A stretch of 64,000 nt of DNA, taken from CAYUHJ01 sp964444365. GTDB lineage: Bacteria; Planctomycetota; Planctomycetia; Gemmatales; Gemmataceae. The DNA is taken from contig CAYUHJ010000009.1 in NCBI GenBank assembly GCA_964444365.1, positions 22,593 to 86,592 on the forward strand, given 5' to 3'. The translations under genes were made by a program, and so were the position numbers. Position 1 is the first letter of the stretch. Each line of letters opens with the position of its first letter. The notes beneath the pieces were generated by a model. The model did not search any database. It was not told where the DNA came from and saw only the letters and a program-made list of their open reading frames with translations. Of this stretch, positions 26,297 to 35,141 are shown piece after piece.

Positions 26297-28414
26297 TTAC
26301 TTCTTCTCCTTCAACTTGTCGAGCTTTGCCTTGGCCGCGGCGAGCTCGGCGGCGGCGGCGTCCGCGGCGGTCTTGGCGGGACCGACGGCGGCTTTCGCCT
26401 TCTCGTAGTCCGCCTTCACCGGCGGAACGCCGTCCGTCGCGGCCTTGACCGTCGGGGCGAGATCCTTCACTTTCTTCTCCGCGTCGGCGATGTCCTTTTG
26501 CGAAGTCGCCAGCACCTTGTTCGCATCCGCGACTTGTTTCTGGGCGTTCTTCAGGGCGAAGTCGATGTCGTTCAGCAGCTTCGTGGCTTGCTGGACCTCG
26601 TTGTTCGCGGTTTGAACGTCGGCCGTCGCTTTCGCGAGGGCTTGCTGGGCTTGCTTGTTCTTCGGGTCGGCCGCCGCGGCCTGCTTGGCCTTGTTGAACG
26701 CGTCGGCGGCTGTTTTCAACGCGGTCGCCTTCGTCGCCGCGGTTTGGGCCGCTTGCACCTTGAGCGGGCCGAATTTGTTCACGTCCGCGGTCGCCGAGTC
26801 GACGACGGTCTTCGCCTTCTTCGCGTCCGCGTTCTCGCCGTCAAGCTTGCGTTGAGCGGCTGCCAGGTCCGCGTTCACCTTCTGGAGCCGGGCCTGGGCC
26901 GCAAGGAGTTCCTTGTTGGCGTCGTCCAGACGGGACTGAGCCGACTTCAACGCCTCGGCGGTGTCGCGGGCCTTGATTTCCGCGGCGGAAACGGCGAATT
27001 CCGCTTCCTTGATTTGTTCCTCGACGGGAGCCGGATTGCCATCCAGGGCGAACGCGAACTTGCCGTCCGCGGCCGTCCACGCCTTGATGGCCCCGGTCCA
27101 GTCGCCGGCGAAGACGCGCTTGCCGTCGTAGGCCACCGCGACCCGCAGGCCGATATCGGTGAACGCATCGAACTGCTTCTGCAGCGTGCCGGCCGCGTCC
27201 CAGGTCTTGGTCAGCTTGTCCCGCCCGGTGGAGGCGAGCTTGCCGTCCATCGCGAACCGCACGGCCTGGACGCCGCCGGGGTGGGCGTTCCAGTTCTTCA
27301 CTTGGGATGCGTTTTCCATTTCCCACAACCGGACGGTTCCGTCCTCGCTGCCGGTGGCAAGCAGGTTCGAGTCCGACCGCCAGGACACGTCGGTGACGCA
27401 GGCGGTGTGCCCGCGGATGCTGTGGAACTCGCGGGCGGTGGCCGCCTCCCACACGAAGACGCCGCCGTTGCGGTCGCCGGTCGCGAGGAGGACGCCGTCC
27501 GGGGAGAACTCGACGGCCGTCACCCAGTCGGTGTGCTTCTTGATGGAGTGCGAAACGGTGCCGTCCGCGGTGGCGTAGATCCGCACCATCTTCGTCGGCG
27601 TGCCGACCGCGATCATCGTCTGGTCCGCGGAAATGTCAGCCGAAAGAATCGCATCGGATTCCGCCGATCCGACTTCCGTGACCTTCTCGCCGGTCTCGAC
27701 GTTGAACAGAATCGCCTTGCCCGAGTGCCCGCCCCGCCCGCCGGCCGCGAGGACATACTTGCCGGTGCGGGAGAATTTCAGCGAGTTGATTTGCCCGTCG
27801 AACGGCAAAATGCCGAGAAGTTCCCCGGAATCGGCGTGATAAAGAAGCACTTGCTTTTGCCCGCCAACGGCGACGAGCGGAGCCCACGGGCTGGCCGCGA
27901 GTGCCAGCACCGCCCCGGCCCGGCGAGCTTTCACGACCGGATCGAGCTTCAACTTCCCGGCCAACGGCATCGGCGGCACGTCGGGCTTGCCCTTCGCGAC
28001 GGTCTTCAGCCCGATGTCGACCTTCGGCTTCGTGACGGTGACCTTGCTGCCGGCGTTCTCGCGGCCGCCCTGTTCGATCCAGAGTTTCAGCGTGTCGAGT
28101 TGCGCTGCCGGGATCTTGTCCCCCTTCGGCGGCATCTTCGGCTCTTCGGTGTGATTCGTCAACGAGTACAGCCGCGACTTGTCCGGGTCGCCCGGCTTGA
28201 CCACGTCCCCCGACGACCCGCCGGCCTTCATTGCCGCGAACGTGGCGAGGTTGAGCCCGCCCTTTTGCTTGTCGTTCGAGTGGCACCCGACGCAGTGCTG
28301 CTTCAGCACCGGCAACACGTCGTCGTCGAAGGTGGGGTTCTTCGGGTCGGCGAACGCCTGCCCCGCGAGGGCGAGCACGCCAACCAGAGCCGCGAACCGG
28401 AACGAGTGCCGCAT
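26297..28414 (-). CDS. Planctomycete cytochrome c / WD40 / coiled-coil protein
   Basis: 705 residues. A signal peptide covers 1-22 (LALAGQAFA). A PSCyt1 domain has the haem site CVGCHS near 41 and MPPKGDK near 92. A WD40 propeller follows at about 165-460, with blades such as VEFSPDGVLLATGDRNGGVF, WRSDSNLLATGSEDGTVRLW and RFAMDGKLASTGRDKLTKTWD. The last 230 residues form a long coiled coil rich in Ala, Lys and Asp ending KEKK. The layout suggests an exported scaffold with redox capacity. It belongs to the same strand run as the Ig-like DUF1549/DUF1553, PPC and DUF1501 genes. ATG at 28414 chosen for the signal peptide. Confidence 0.88.
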   Translation of the reverse strand: MRHSFRFAALVGVLALAGQAFADPKNPTFDDDVLPVLKQHCVGCHSNDKQKGGLNLATFAAMKAGGSSGDVVKPGDPDKSRLYSLTNHTEEPKMPPKGDKIPAAQLDTLKLWIEQGGRENAGSKVTVTKPKVDIGLKTVAKGKPDVPPMPLAGKLKLDPVVKARRAGAVLALAASPWAPLVAVGGQKQVLLYHADSGELLGILPFDGQINSLKFSRTGKYVLAAGGRGGHSGKAILFNVETGEKVTEVGSAESDAILSADISADQTMIAVGTPTKMVRIYATADGTVSHSIKKHTDWVTAVEFSPDGVLLATGDRNGGVFVWEAATAREFHSIRGHTACVTDVSWRSDSNLLATGSEDGTVRLWEMENASQVKNWNAHPGGVQAVRFAMDGKLASTGRDKLTKTWDAAGTLQKQFDAFTDIGLRVAVAYDGKRVFAGDWTGAIKAWTAADGKFAFALDGNPAPVEEQIKEAEFAVSAAEIKARDTAEALKSAQSRLDDANKELLAAQARLQKVNADLAAAQRKLDGENADAKKAKTVVDSATADVNKFGPLKVQAAQTAATKATALKTAADAFNKAKQAAAADPKNKQAQQALAKATADVQTANNEVQQATKLLNDIDFALKNAQKQVADANKVLATSQKDIADAEKKVKDLAPTVKAATDGVPPVKADYEKAKAAVGPAKTAADAAAAELAAAKAKLDKLKEKK

Positions 28415-28431
28415 GGCGGGAAACCTCGGAG

Positions 28432-28902
28432 TCAAGGAGTGTGCGGAAGCGTCGCGAGGAACGCCACGGGGTCGAGGATCCGGATGCCGGGGTACGCGGT
28501 GCGGAAGGCAATCGCTTCTGCGTCGGTGCCGGTCATCAGGTCGAGCAGGTCGTTGTCTCGGCTGACGACGAACGCGGCGTTTGCTGCAATGGCGAGATCG
28601 AGGTACATCGCATCTTTGGGGTCGCGCGTGAGTCTCACGACTGAAGGAACCGAGTCGATATTCATCGTGGTGCGACTGAGCCGGGAGAAGAACTCGGCGA
28701 TGTCTTGGTCCGTGGCGCGGATGAACGTCTTCCGTAAACCGGGGCGAGTGATGACGTCGAGTGCTTCAGCGAGGATCGGGTCGCTCACAAGCAATTCAAA
28801 CCGCCCCGCTTCGGCTTCGTTGAGGCACCTCGCAGCCGGGCCGTTTCCGCGAGCGATCGCTTGCACATACAGCATGCAATCGAAAACGACGCGAATCATC
28901 AT
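28432..28902 (-). CDS. PIN-domain toxin (VapC-like)
   Basis: 156-residue PIN-domain RNase, TIGR00305-like toxin type. Acidic metal-binding residues are in place: FDCMLYVQA near 8, SDPILAEALDVI near 40, DPKDAMYLDLAIAANAAFVVSRDND near 93-117. It starts MMIRVV; the first ATG overlaps the antitoxin stop as ATGA. VapC-like toxins cut RNA, often tRNA or 23S rRNA, when released from antitoxin; the target here is unknown. The pair sits between two large exported-protein genes. Confidence 0.88.
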   Translation of the reverse strand: MMIRVVFDCMLYVQAIARGNGPAARCLNEAEAGRFELLVSDPILAEALDVITRPGLRKTFIRATDQDIAEFFSRLSRTTMNIDSVPSVVRLTRDPKDAMYLDLAIAANAAFVVSRDNDLLDLMTGTDAEAIAFRTAYPGIRILDPVAFLATLPHTP

Positions 28903-29156
28903 TCTGCAGCCTGTTGTTTTTCCTGCCAGTGAAGTTCGCGCGCTTCTTCCACGAGAGCGTCGAGTTCCTCGTCAGTCATCCCGCTCTCGGCGACCGATTG
29001 TCGAAACGGAGCCAGGATTTCGTCGAACGTCCGCGGTTCCATGAACTTCTGCTCGACGAGTTCCTTCACCACGGCTTCCGCGGTCGTGCCTTGCCTGGCC
29101 GCATGTGCAGCAAGCCGGCTTTCGACCGTTGGCGAGAGTTCGATGGTCAGCCTCAT
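28899..29156 (-). CDS. Antitoxin of the PIN toxin
   Basis: 85 residues starting MRLTIELSPTVESRL. The N-terminal strand and helices (LTIELSP, AHAARQGTTAEAVVKELVEQ) look like a ribbon-helix-helix DNA-binding domain, and the acidic C-terminus (ESGMTDEELDALVEEARELHWQ) should wrap around the toxin. This arrangement fits auto-regulation of the operon by the complex. I prefer the ATG at 29156 over the one eight codons earlier, which adds MQDCEGRA with no family support. Confidence 0.85.
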   Translation of the reverse strand: MRLTIELSPTVESRLAAHAARQGTTAEAVVKELVEQKFMEPRTFDEILAPFRQSVAESGMTDEELDALVEEARELHWQEKQQAAE

Positions 29157-29309
29157 GGCTCTGCCCTCACAGTCCTGCAACGCTTTTCCGACTCAGACGT
29201 TGGGTCATTTTAGCCGAAGGTCTGCGAGAAAGTGTGGTTGCTTCGCTTCACTGGTGCGCGTTCAGAACGCGCCGTAACCCCGAACGCAGTCGCGTACCGG
29301 ACTTGCGCG

Positions 29310-31727
29310 TCAATGGTTGAACATGAATTCCCGCGAGTTCAGCACGGCCCAGAAAACGTCTTCCAGCGCCTGGGCCTTGTTCGCGTTCGCGTCCACCGCC
29401 GTGAGGAGCTTCTGCAACTCCTCCGAACGCGGGGTGCGGCTCAGGCTGCGGACGTAGATCGCCTCGATCACCTGGGCCGGGGTTTTCTTGTCCTTCAGCA
29501 TCTTCGCGACGAGTCCACCGGCGGTGATCTTCGGGCCGACGGTGTCGCCGTTCATCAGGTGCAGGCTCTGGCTGAGCGTCGGTTCCAGGCGGACTTCGCA
29601 GGAGCAGACGGTTTCGCGCGTCGGCCGGCCGAAGGTCGTGAGGAAGTAGGTCGTCACAGTGCCGTCGGCGATTTGCACGGCCCGGGAACCGAGCGGCAGG
29701 CCGGGGAACTTGTTCTTCGTGTCCGTCACCTGCGTCACGATGTCGAGCATCGTCTCCGCCCGGATGCGGCGGATCGGGCCGCGGGCGAAGTTGCGGGTGT
29801 CCCCCTCGTTCGACTTGTTCGGCTGCGTGGAGCGCTGGTACGCCGCGCTCAGGCAGATGTCGCGGACGAGTTTCTTGAAGTCGTACTTGTACCCCGTGAA
29901 CCGCTTGCCGAGTTCGTCGAGCAGTTCCTGGTTCGACGCCGGGTTCGAGATCCGCACGTCGTCGACCTCGTTGATGATCCCCATGCCGAAGAACTGCGCC
30001 CAGACGATGTTCGCCAGGTTCTTCGCGAAGTACGGGTTCTCGGGCGAGGCGAGCCAGTTGGCCAGCACCGTCCGGCGGTCCTTCCCGGCCACGTCCGCGG
30101 GGGCGGTCGCGCCGAGGAATTTCGCGGGCATCGGCTTCTTGTGGACGGGGTGGTTCGTCTCGCCGCCGCCGCTGTTGAAGACGATCAGTTCGCGCGGGTC
30201 GTCGCCGGGCTTCCGGCCGATCTGCGTGAAGAACGCGGCGAACCCGTAGTAGTCGTCCATCGTCCAGCGGTCGAACGGGTGGTTGTGGCACTGGGCGCAC
30301 TGGACGCGCATCCCCATGAACACCTGGGCGACGTTTTCCGTCACCTTGAGGATGTCGCGTTCGAGCTGGTAGTAGTTCGTGACCGGGTTCTTGAAGGTGC
30401 CGCCGTTGGCGGAGAGGAGTTCCCGGACCCACACGTCGGTCGGCACGTTCTTCGCGATCTGGTCTTGCAGCCAGTTGAAGTAGAGCAGCATCGCCTTCCG
30501 GCTGACGTTGTTGCCGTCCGAGCGGATTTGCAAAAGCTCCGCCCACTTCAGCACCCACAACTCGGCGAATTCCTTGCGCCCGAGTAACTCGTCGACGAGT
30601 AGTTCCCGCTTGTTCGCCCGCTGGTCCGCCGCGAACTTCTCGTACTCCTCCGCCGTCGGCAACATGCCGACGACATCGAGGTACACCCGGCGAACGAAGG
30701 TGTCGTCGTCGCAGATGCCGGATGGCTCGATGCGGAGCTTCTTGAGCTTCGCGTTGACGAGGCCGTCGATGTAGTTGTGTTCCGCATGGTTGCCCCACGC
30801 GAACTGCAACCCCTTCGGCAACGTGATGAACGGCACCCCGACGGTGAACGTGGCGAAGCGGGCCAGCACGAACGCCTCGCCCCGTTCGCCGGCGGTCACG
30901 CTGCCGTCGCCGTCGGCGGCGATCTTTGCGGCGTTGTCGTTGTTCGACATGAACAGCGCGAGCGAGGTCACGTCCCGGTCGGTGCCGTCGCTGTACTTGG
31001 CGCGAACGATGACACGTTGCTTCTCGCCCTTGCCGTCGAGCACCGCGGACGGCGGGAAGACCTCGATGCCGGTCGGGGTGGCGACGGTCGGCGGGTCGAG
31101 TGGGGCGTCGGCTTCGAGCCAGCGGATGATGGTGCGGTAGTACTCGTCGCCGTCCTTGATCTTGCCGCCGCCGGTGTGAGGGACTTTACCGGCCGCCTTC
31201 TCGACGAGCAGCGAATCCGCCGGCAACGCAAGATTCACCCGGCGACCGTTGAGTTCGCGCGTCAGGCGGTAGTGGTCGCCGTCCGGGTCGAAGCCGAACA
31301 GCGACAGGCGGAAGCCGTCTTTGCCGCGGGCGGCCCCGTGGCAACCGCCGGAGTTGCACCCCGACCGCATGAACACCGGCATCACGTCGAGCTTGAACGA
31401 CACCGGGCGATCCGCCTTCGCGTTCGTCACCTTCACCGGCAACTTGACTGTTTGCCCACCCGCGGTGACGGTCATTTCCGTCGTTCCATCCGCGACCGGT
31501 AGCACGACGTTCTTATCGAGTTTGACCAGTGACGGGTTCGCGAACGACACCCTGGCGGCGTCGGTGATGTCCCGAGTCAGGCCGTCCGGTTGCGTGAGTT
31601 GAACGACGAACGCTTGCCGGTCGCGGCTCGTTTCGAGGTTCACGTCCGGCGGGTAGACGGCGACCTTCTGTGCCTGCGCGGTGCCGGTCACGAGCAAAAC
31701 GGTGAGCGTCGGAAGTGCGGAACGCAT
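29310..31727 (-). CDS. Ig-like / DUF1549 / DUF1553 planctomycete protein
   Basis: 805 residues. A signal peptide covers 1-19. Then come an Ig-like (BIG2-type) domain at about 22-105, a CNSGGCHG motif (possible haem or metal site) near 122, a second Ig-like domain at about 205-300, DUF1549 at about 320-520 with CAQCHNHPFDRW near 467, and DUF1553 at about 560-795 (RRTVLANWLASPENPYFAKNLANIVWAQFFGMG). This is the variant of the cytochrome/DUF1549/DUF1553 family with Ig domains. It probably works with the DUF1501 gene upstream (35142), from which it is separated by a PPC gene and a toxin-antitoxin pair. Confidence 0.9.
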   Translation of the reverse strand: MRSALPTLTVLLVTGTAQAQKVAVYPPDVNLETSRDRQAFVVQLTQPDGLTRDITDAARVSFANPSLVKLDKNVVLPVADGTTEMTVTAGGQTVKLPVKVTNAKADRPVSFKLDVMPVFMRSGCNSGGCHGAARGKDGFRLSLFGFDPDGDHYRLTRELNGRRVNLALPADSLLVEKAAGKVPHTGGGKIKDGDEYYRTIIRWLEADAPLDPPTVATPTGIEVFPPSAVLDGKGEKQRVIVRAKYSDGTDRDVTSLALFMSNNDNAAKIAADGDGSVTAGERGEAFVLARFATFTVGVPFITLPKGLQFAWGNHAEHNYIDGLVNAKLKKLRIEPSGICDDDTFVRRVYLDVVGMLPTAEEYEKFAADQRANKRELLVDELLGRKEFAELWVLKWAELLQIRSDGNNVSRKAMLLYFNWLQDQIAKNVPTDVWVRELLSANGGTFKNPVTNYYQLERDILKVTENVAQVFMGMRVQCAQCHNHPFDRWTMDDYYGFAAFFTQIGRKPGDDPRELIVFNSGGGETNHPVHKKPMPAKFLGATAPADVAGKDRRTVLANWLASPENPYFAKNLANIVWAQFFGMGIINEVDDVRISNPASNQELLDELGKRFTGYKYDFKKLVRDICLSAAYQRSTQPNKSNEGDTRNFARGPIRRIRAETMLDIVTQVTDTKNKFPGLPLGSRAVQIADGTVTTYFLTTFGRPTRETVCSCEVRLEPTLSQSLHLMNGDTVGPKITAGGLVAKMLKDKKTPAQVIEAIYVRSLSRTPRSEELQKLLTAVDANANKAQALEDVFWAVLNSREFMFNH

Positions 31728-31835
31728 GGTGGGTCTCGTCAGGAGGGCAGGTGATCAGGTTGGCGGGCTGCAAGAGACTAGTCGGCGGGATCTAGGAACC
31801 TGGGAACAGCACCTCGGCGGGAATGCCATTCGGGC

Positions 31836-32027
31836 TCATCGGCTCTCCCCCGGCTTCGGGTCGTCGAACTGGAACTCCGGGTTGACCACTTCCTTCGGCC
31901 GTTCCGGCACCCGGCTGCGTCGCGGCGGCTTCGGGAAGTGGCCCGCTTGCTCGCGCCGGCGCATCGACACCACCGTGTAAACGATGTACGCCGCGGCGAG
32001 AACAGAGATGACGAGGGCCACGTACAT
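31836..32027 (-). CDS. Small single-pass membrane protein
   Basis: 63 residues: an N-terminal membrane helix (MYVALVISVLAAAYIVYTVV, 1-20) and a basic then acidic soluble tail (RRREQAGHFPKPPRRSR, PEFQFDDPKPGE). The small size and topology fit a membrane regulator or assembly factor, but I recognise no family. It sits between the RelE-type toxin (9 bp upstream) and the DUF1549/DUF1553 gene. Confidence 0.6.
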   Translation of the reverse strand: MYVALVISVLAAAYIVYTVVSMRRREQAGHFPKPPRRSRVPERPKEVVNPEFQFDDPKPGESR

Positions 32028-32036
32028 GGAGCAATC

Positions 32037-32333
32037 TCAGGGCGGACGAAGTCGGTTTCGCCAGTATCCCGGCCGTTGTTTGTGGTGGGGGAAGGCCAAA
32101 ACGTGGAGGACTGGCGGGTCATCCAGATAAATGATGCTGTAGGGCAACCGCTTTGGCAGGCTGTACAGGCGAATCGATTTTGAACGTCCGACGAGCGGCA
32201 TAAACTTGGGGTTTGCGACGATCGCGGCAACAACTTGATTCACAATCGACTGGAAGAATGCCGGGCGTGGCGAATTTGCCAACGCGCGGTCCAGTTCGAG
32301 CAAGGCGTCGGGTTCCCAAGTGAGTCCGTTCAC
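32037..32333 (-). CDS. RelE/ParE-type toxin
   Basis: 98 residues starting at a GTG (VNGLTWEPDALLELDRAL) that overlaps the antitoxin stop as GTGA. The RelE/ParE fold is indicated by the helix EPDALLELDRALANS, the strand-turn GRSKSIRLYSLPKRLPYSIIYL, and the C-terminal strand VLHVLAFPHHKQRPGYWRNR. ParE toxins attack gyrase and RelE toxins cut mRNA on ribosomes; which applies here is not clear. Confidence 0.83.
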   Translation of the reverse strand: MNGLTWEPDALLELDRALANSPRPAFFQSIVNQVVAAIVANPKFMPLVGRSKSIRLYSLPKRLPYSIIYLDDPPVLHVLAFPHHKQRPGYWRNRLRPP

Positions 32334-32569
32334 CCGTACTTCTCCCGCATCCGACGCATCACTTCTTCGTGCGGAACAGATTCTGTCTCGCCAGCTTGTG
32401 CCCTTGCCAACCGTCGCTCGCACTCGACGAGCCACGCCTCCTCCCATTCCTCTTGGGATACTGTCTCCTCCTCGCCGAGTTGCTCGTCGAGTTGTGCCTG
32501 AATCACATCCAGGGTCGCGTCGTCGGGCAAGGCACGAATCAGGGCGATTGCGGCCTCTTTGGTACTCAT
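32330..32569 (-). CDS. Antitoxin of the RelE/ParE-type toxin
   Basis: 79 residues, acidic and helical (STKEAAIALIRALPDDATLDVIQAQLDEQLGEEETVSQEEWEEAW, then RRMREKYG). It resembles addiction-module antitoxins of the short Glu-rich type with no obvious DNA-binding motif, so repression may need the complex. The toxin follows with a four-base overlap. Confidence 0.78.
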   Translation of the reverse strand: MSTKEAAIALIRALPDDATLDVIQAQLDEQLGEEETVSQEEWEEAWLVECERRLARAQAGETESVPHEEVMRRMREKYG

Positions 32570-32629
32570 CTCGGGTCCTCCCGGTTGGCCTTCATTATCC
32601 CCCGACGCACGCCCGACCGCAACGGAAGG

Positions 32630-35077
32630 TCACTTCTTCCCGTCCTTGGCGGCTTTCTCGCGTTCCTCCTGTTCGAGCCGCAGCTGTTCCAGCCGGCTCA
32701 GGCGTTTCGGCGGCTGGGCCGGGGTTGGCGTCGGTTGCGGGGTCGCCACCGGCGTCGTCGGCTTCGGCGTTGACGCGACCTTCGGTGGTAGCGGCACGTC
32801 GACGCGGAGTTCGTTGCCGCCCACGGAATGAATGACTTGCTCGCCGTTCACGTTCACGATCACCTGGCAGAACACGCGGTGCTTCCCGGCCGGCGTGGTC
32901 TTGTCCGTCGCCACGGGGAACGTCAGATCTTTCGAGTCCTTCGTCAACTTCAGGTCCGGGGTCGTCGCCTTCGCGGGCAACCCCAGCAACTTCACCACCG
33001 CCTCGCCGTCGAACGGAGTGTTGACCGTGACCTTGCCGAAGACTTGCGCGGACGCCCCTTGTTCGACGGCAGTCCGATCCTGGGCGAACGTCACGAACGG
33101 CGGGGCGATCTCGATGCCGAACAGCTGGCTCGACACCCACACGGTTCCCTTGCCGGCGTCCGCCGACGCGAGGAGCGCCGTCTTCCACTTCCGGGCGGCG
33201 GCGTTCGGGGCGGCGTTCATGCTCAGCACCGCTTCCGTCGCGTTCTCGGAGATCGTCGCGGACCCCTGAATCCCCATCCCCGGCGGCGTCCACAGCGGCA
33301 CGACGGTGATCGGCCCCTTGAAGCCGTCCGCCCGCTTCGCGACGATCCGCAGGTTCAGCGACCCGTTCTGCACGACCGGGGCCTTCGGCTCGATCACCTC
33401 GATCGAGTACGGGGCCGGGTCCGCGACCGCGACGGCCATGCGGTCGGTCTGGATCGAGTGGAACGGCGTGTTGTTCAGCCCGATCGAGTAGAAGACCGGC
33501 TGCCCGACCTTCGACGCGGCTTGCACCTTCGGGTCCACCGGGTTAGCCCGGACGTCGACGAGCTTCCCGGCGGTGCCGGCGTCGGGCTTCGCGTCGAACA
33601 CGACGGGAACCACGCCCTGGCCGGGATCGACGTGGTCCGCGCGGAAGCTCATCCCCGCGGGAAGTTGGTCGAAGCCCAGGACCGCGGCCCCGCCCCAGTC
33701 CGTGCGGTTCACCGCGACCAGGGTCGCGTAGCGGTTCCCCTTCGGGACGACGATGGTTTGCCGGGTCTGGTTCGACACGTTGTTGCCGTCCACGCGCGGC
33801 AAGTCCGTCGTCGTCTTGGCGGCGATCGGCGTCACCTCGATGCGGTAGAAGTAATCCGGCCCGCCCTTTTTCAGGTGGTCGTGAATCCAAACCGCGAGTT
33901 CGCCGTCGACCGGCGACGTGACGCGCAGGTGGCTGTCCGGCCCGCGGGTGTCGTCGTTGCCGGCGATGTACGCACCGCCCGCCACGCCGACGTGCAGCAC
34001 CGGGTCGAGCGGCGAGCCGATGTTCCGGGCGTAGGCGTGGACCTCGAAGACTTGCCCCTTTTTCGCGGGGAATTTGAAGTAGTCGGTTTCGCCAGCGGAC
34101 GCGACGACGCCGTTGAACGCGCCGGGGGCGACGCCCGCCGTTGCGGTGGCAACATCCTTGTTGGCCCCGGATTCGAGCGTGTTCGGCAAGTCGTTCAGCC
34201 GGAAGCGAAAGCCCGCGGGGTGAACTCCGTCTGCGGTCTGGGCGTGAACGCGGAACATCGGGTCGGCCGTTGCGGGGAGCTTGATCTTCTGTCGCAGTTC
34301 ACCGGACGGGTCACCGACGAAGCGGAGTTCGACTTCGTCACCCGGCTTGCCCCCCGCGGGGATCACCCCTGTGGGGCGGGGGAAGTGGCCGACGTGTAGC
34401 CGGTACGGGCCGTTGCCGGAGTACGCACTCTCGCGGATTTGCACGACGTAGGTGCCGTCCGCCGGGATGATGGCGGAACATCCGCCGTCCTGGCCGGTGT
34501 TCGCGGCGTCGTCGCCGGTGGCGATCTCAAAGCGTTTCGAGTCGAGAATCGCGACGTACGGATCGAAGAAGCTCGACGCGAGCCGCATCCCCTCGACTTC
34601 GACGGACAGCCGTTGGCCCTTCTTGCACTCGACCGCGAAGTAGTCGACGTCGTCGCCGGCAATGGTGCCGTGAACGGTCACGTTCAGCGGAATCGCCTGC
34701 GGTTTGTCGAACTCGGAGTTCGGCTCCTTCTCCTCGACGCTCGGCAACGCCCCGACCCAGAACGTGCGGGCGTCCGAGATTCCCGTCGCGGTTCGCACCC
34801 GGAACAGGTGCTCGCCGAGCCGACAGTCCGGGGCAATCGCGAGCGTCACCTTGAGCGAGTTGTCCTGCACTGGCTCGAGCTTCTTCACCGCGATGCCGGG
34901 GTGGTACGCAATCACCTCGACGGCGTCGCCGAGCCGGGCACCTTGGAAGGTGACGATGGCTTCGGTTCCGCGCTGAGCGCCCCGCGGCGAGATGCTGCTG
35001 AGCTGGGGCGAGGCAGCAAAGGCCGAGTCGCACGCAAAGCCGCAAAGCACGCCAAGAACACCCAGAATCCGAAACAT
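32630..35077 (-). CDS. Large exported PPC-domain protein
   Basis: 815 residues. A signal peptide covers 1-22 (GVLGVLCGFACDSAFA), followed by an IPT/TIG-like domain (about 25-105). Two pre-peptidase C-terminal (PPC) beta-sandwich domains are indicated: EKEPNSEFDKPQAIPLNVTV with DVDYFAVECKKGQRL near 118-160, and DYFKFPAKKGQVFEVHAYARN near 318-350. Further beta-rich Ig-like domains follow, and the end is a Pro/Thr linker with a basic coiled-coil tip (LEQLRLEQEERE). Planctomycetes often place such genes between DUF1501 and DUF1549/DUF1553 genes. The signal peptide is encoded by one arm of a genomic repeat (see findings). ATG at 35077 chosen for this signal peptide. Confidence 0.85.
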   Translation of the reverse strand: MFRILGVLGVLCGFACDSAFAASPQLSSISPRGAQRGTEAIVTFQGARLGDAVEVIAYHPGIAVKKLEPVQDNSLKVTLAIAPDCRLGEHLFRVRTATGISDARTFWVGALPSVEEKEPNSEFDKPQAIPLNVTVHGTIAGDDVDYFAVECKKGQRLSVEVEGMRLASSFFDPYVAILDSKRFEIATGDDAANTGQDGGCSAIIPADGTYVVQIRESAYSGNGPYRLHVGHFPRPTGVIPAGGKPGDEVELRFVGDPSGELRQKIKLPATADPMFRVHAQTADGVHPAGFRFRLNDLPNTLESGANKDVATATAGVAPGAFNGVVASAGETDYFKFPAKKGQVFEVHAYARNIGSPLDPVLHVGVAGGAYIAGNDDTRGPDSHLRVTSPVDGELAVWIHDHLKKGGPDYFYRIEVTPIAAKTTTDLPRVDGNNVSNQTRQTIVVPKGNRYATLVAVNRTDWGGAAVLGFDQLPAGMSFRADHVDPGQGVVPVVFDAKPDAGTAGKLVDVRANPVDPKVQAASKVGQPVFYSIGLNNTPFHSIQTDRMAVAVADPAPYSIEVIEPKAPVVQNGSLNLRIVAKRADGFKGPITVVPLWTPPGMGIQGSATISENATEAVLSMNAAPNAAARKWKTALLASADAGKGTVWVSSQLFGIEIAPPFVTFAQDRTAVEQGASAQVFGKVTVNTPFDGEAVVKLLGLPAKATTPDLKLTKDSKDLTFPVATDKTTPAGKHRVFCQVIVNVNGEQVIHSVGGNELRVDVPLPPKVASTPKPTTPVATPQPTPTPAQPPKRLSRLEQLRLEQEEREKAAKDGKK

Positions 35078-35128
35078 CTGAAACTCCGGTCGAATCTGTA
35101 ATTCTTTGTGGCTTTGCGTCTTTGTGTG
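35031..35128. repeat. Inverted CAAAG-type repeat overlapping a gene start
   Basis: The arm at 35031-35058 (CACGCAAAGCCGCAAAG...) pairs imperfectly with the arm at 35102-35128 (...GGCTTTGCGTCTTTGTGTG). The start codon of the PPC gene lies between the arms and its signal-peptide codons lie in the left arm. The motif resembles the palindrome at 51444-51550. Confidence 0.6.
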
Positions 35129-35141
35129 AGACTGTGCTGAC

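Noticed and set aside
25763..29044. 1093-residue plus-strand ORF
   Set aside because: Antisense shadow of the ECF, cytochrome/WD40, PIN and antitoxin genes; it is Arg/Gly/Val-rich without domain motifs and is explained by high GC in the third codon position.
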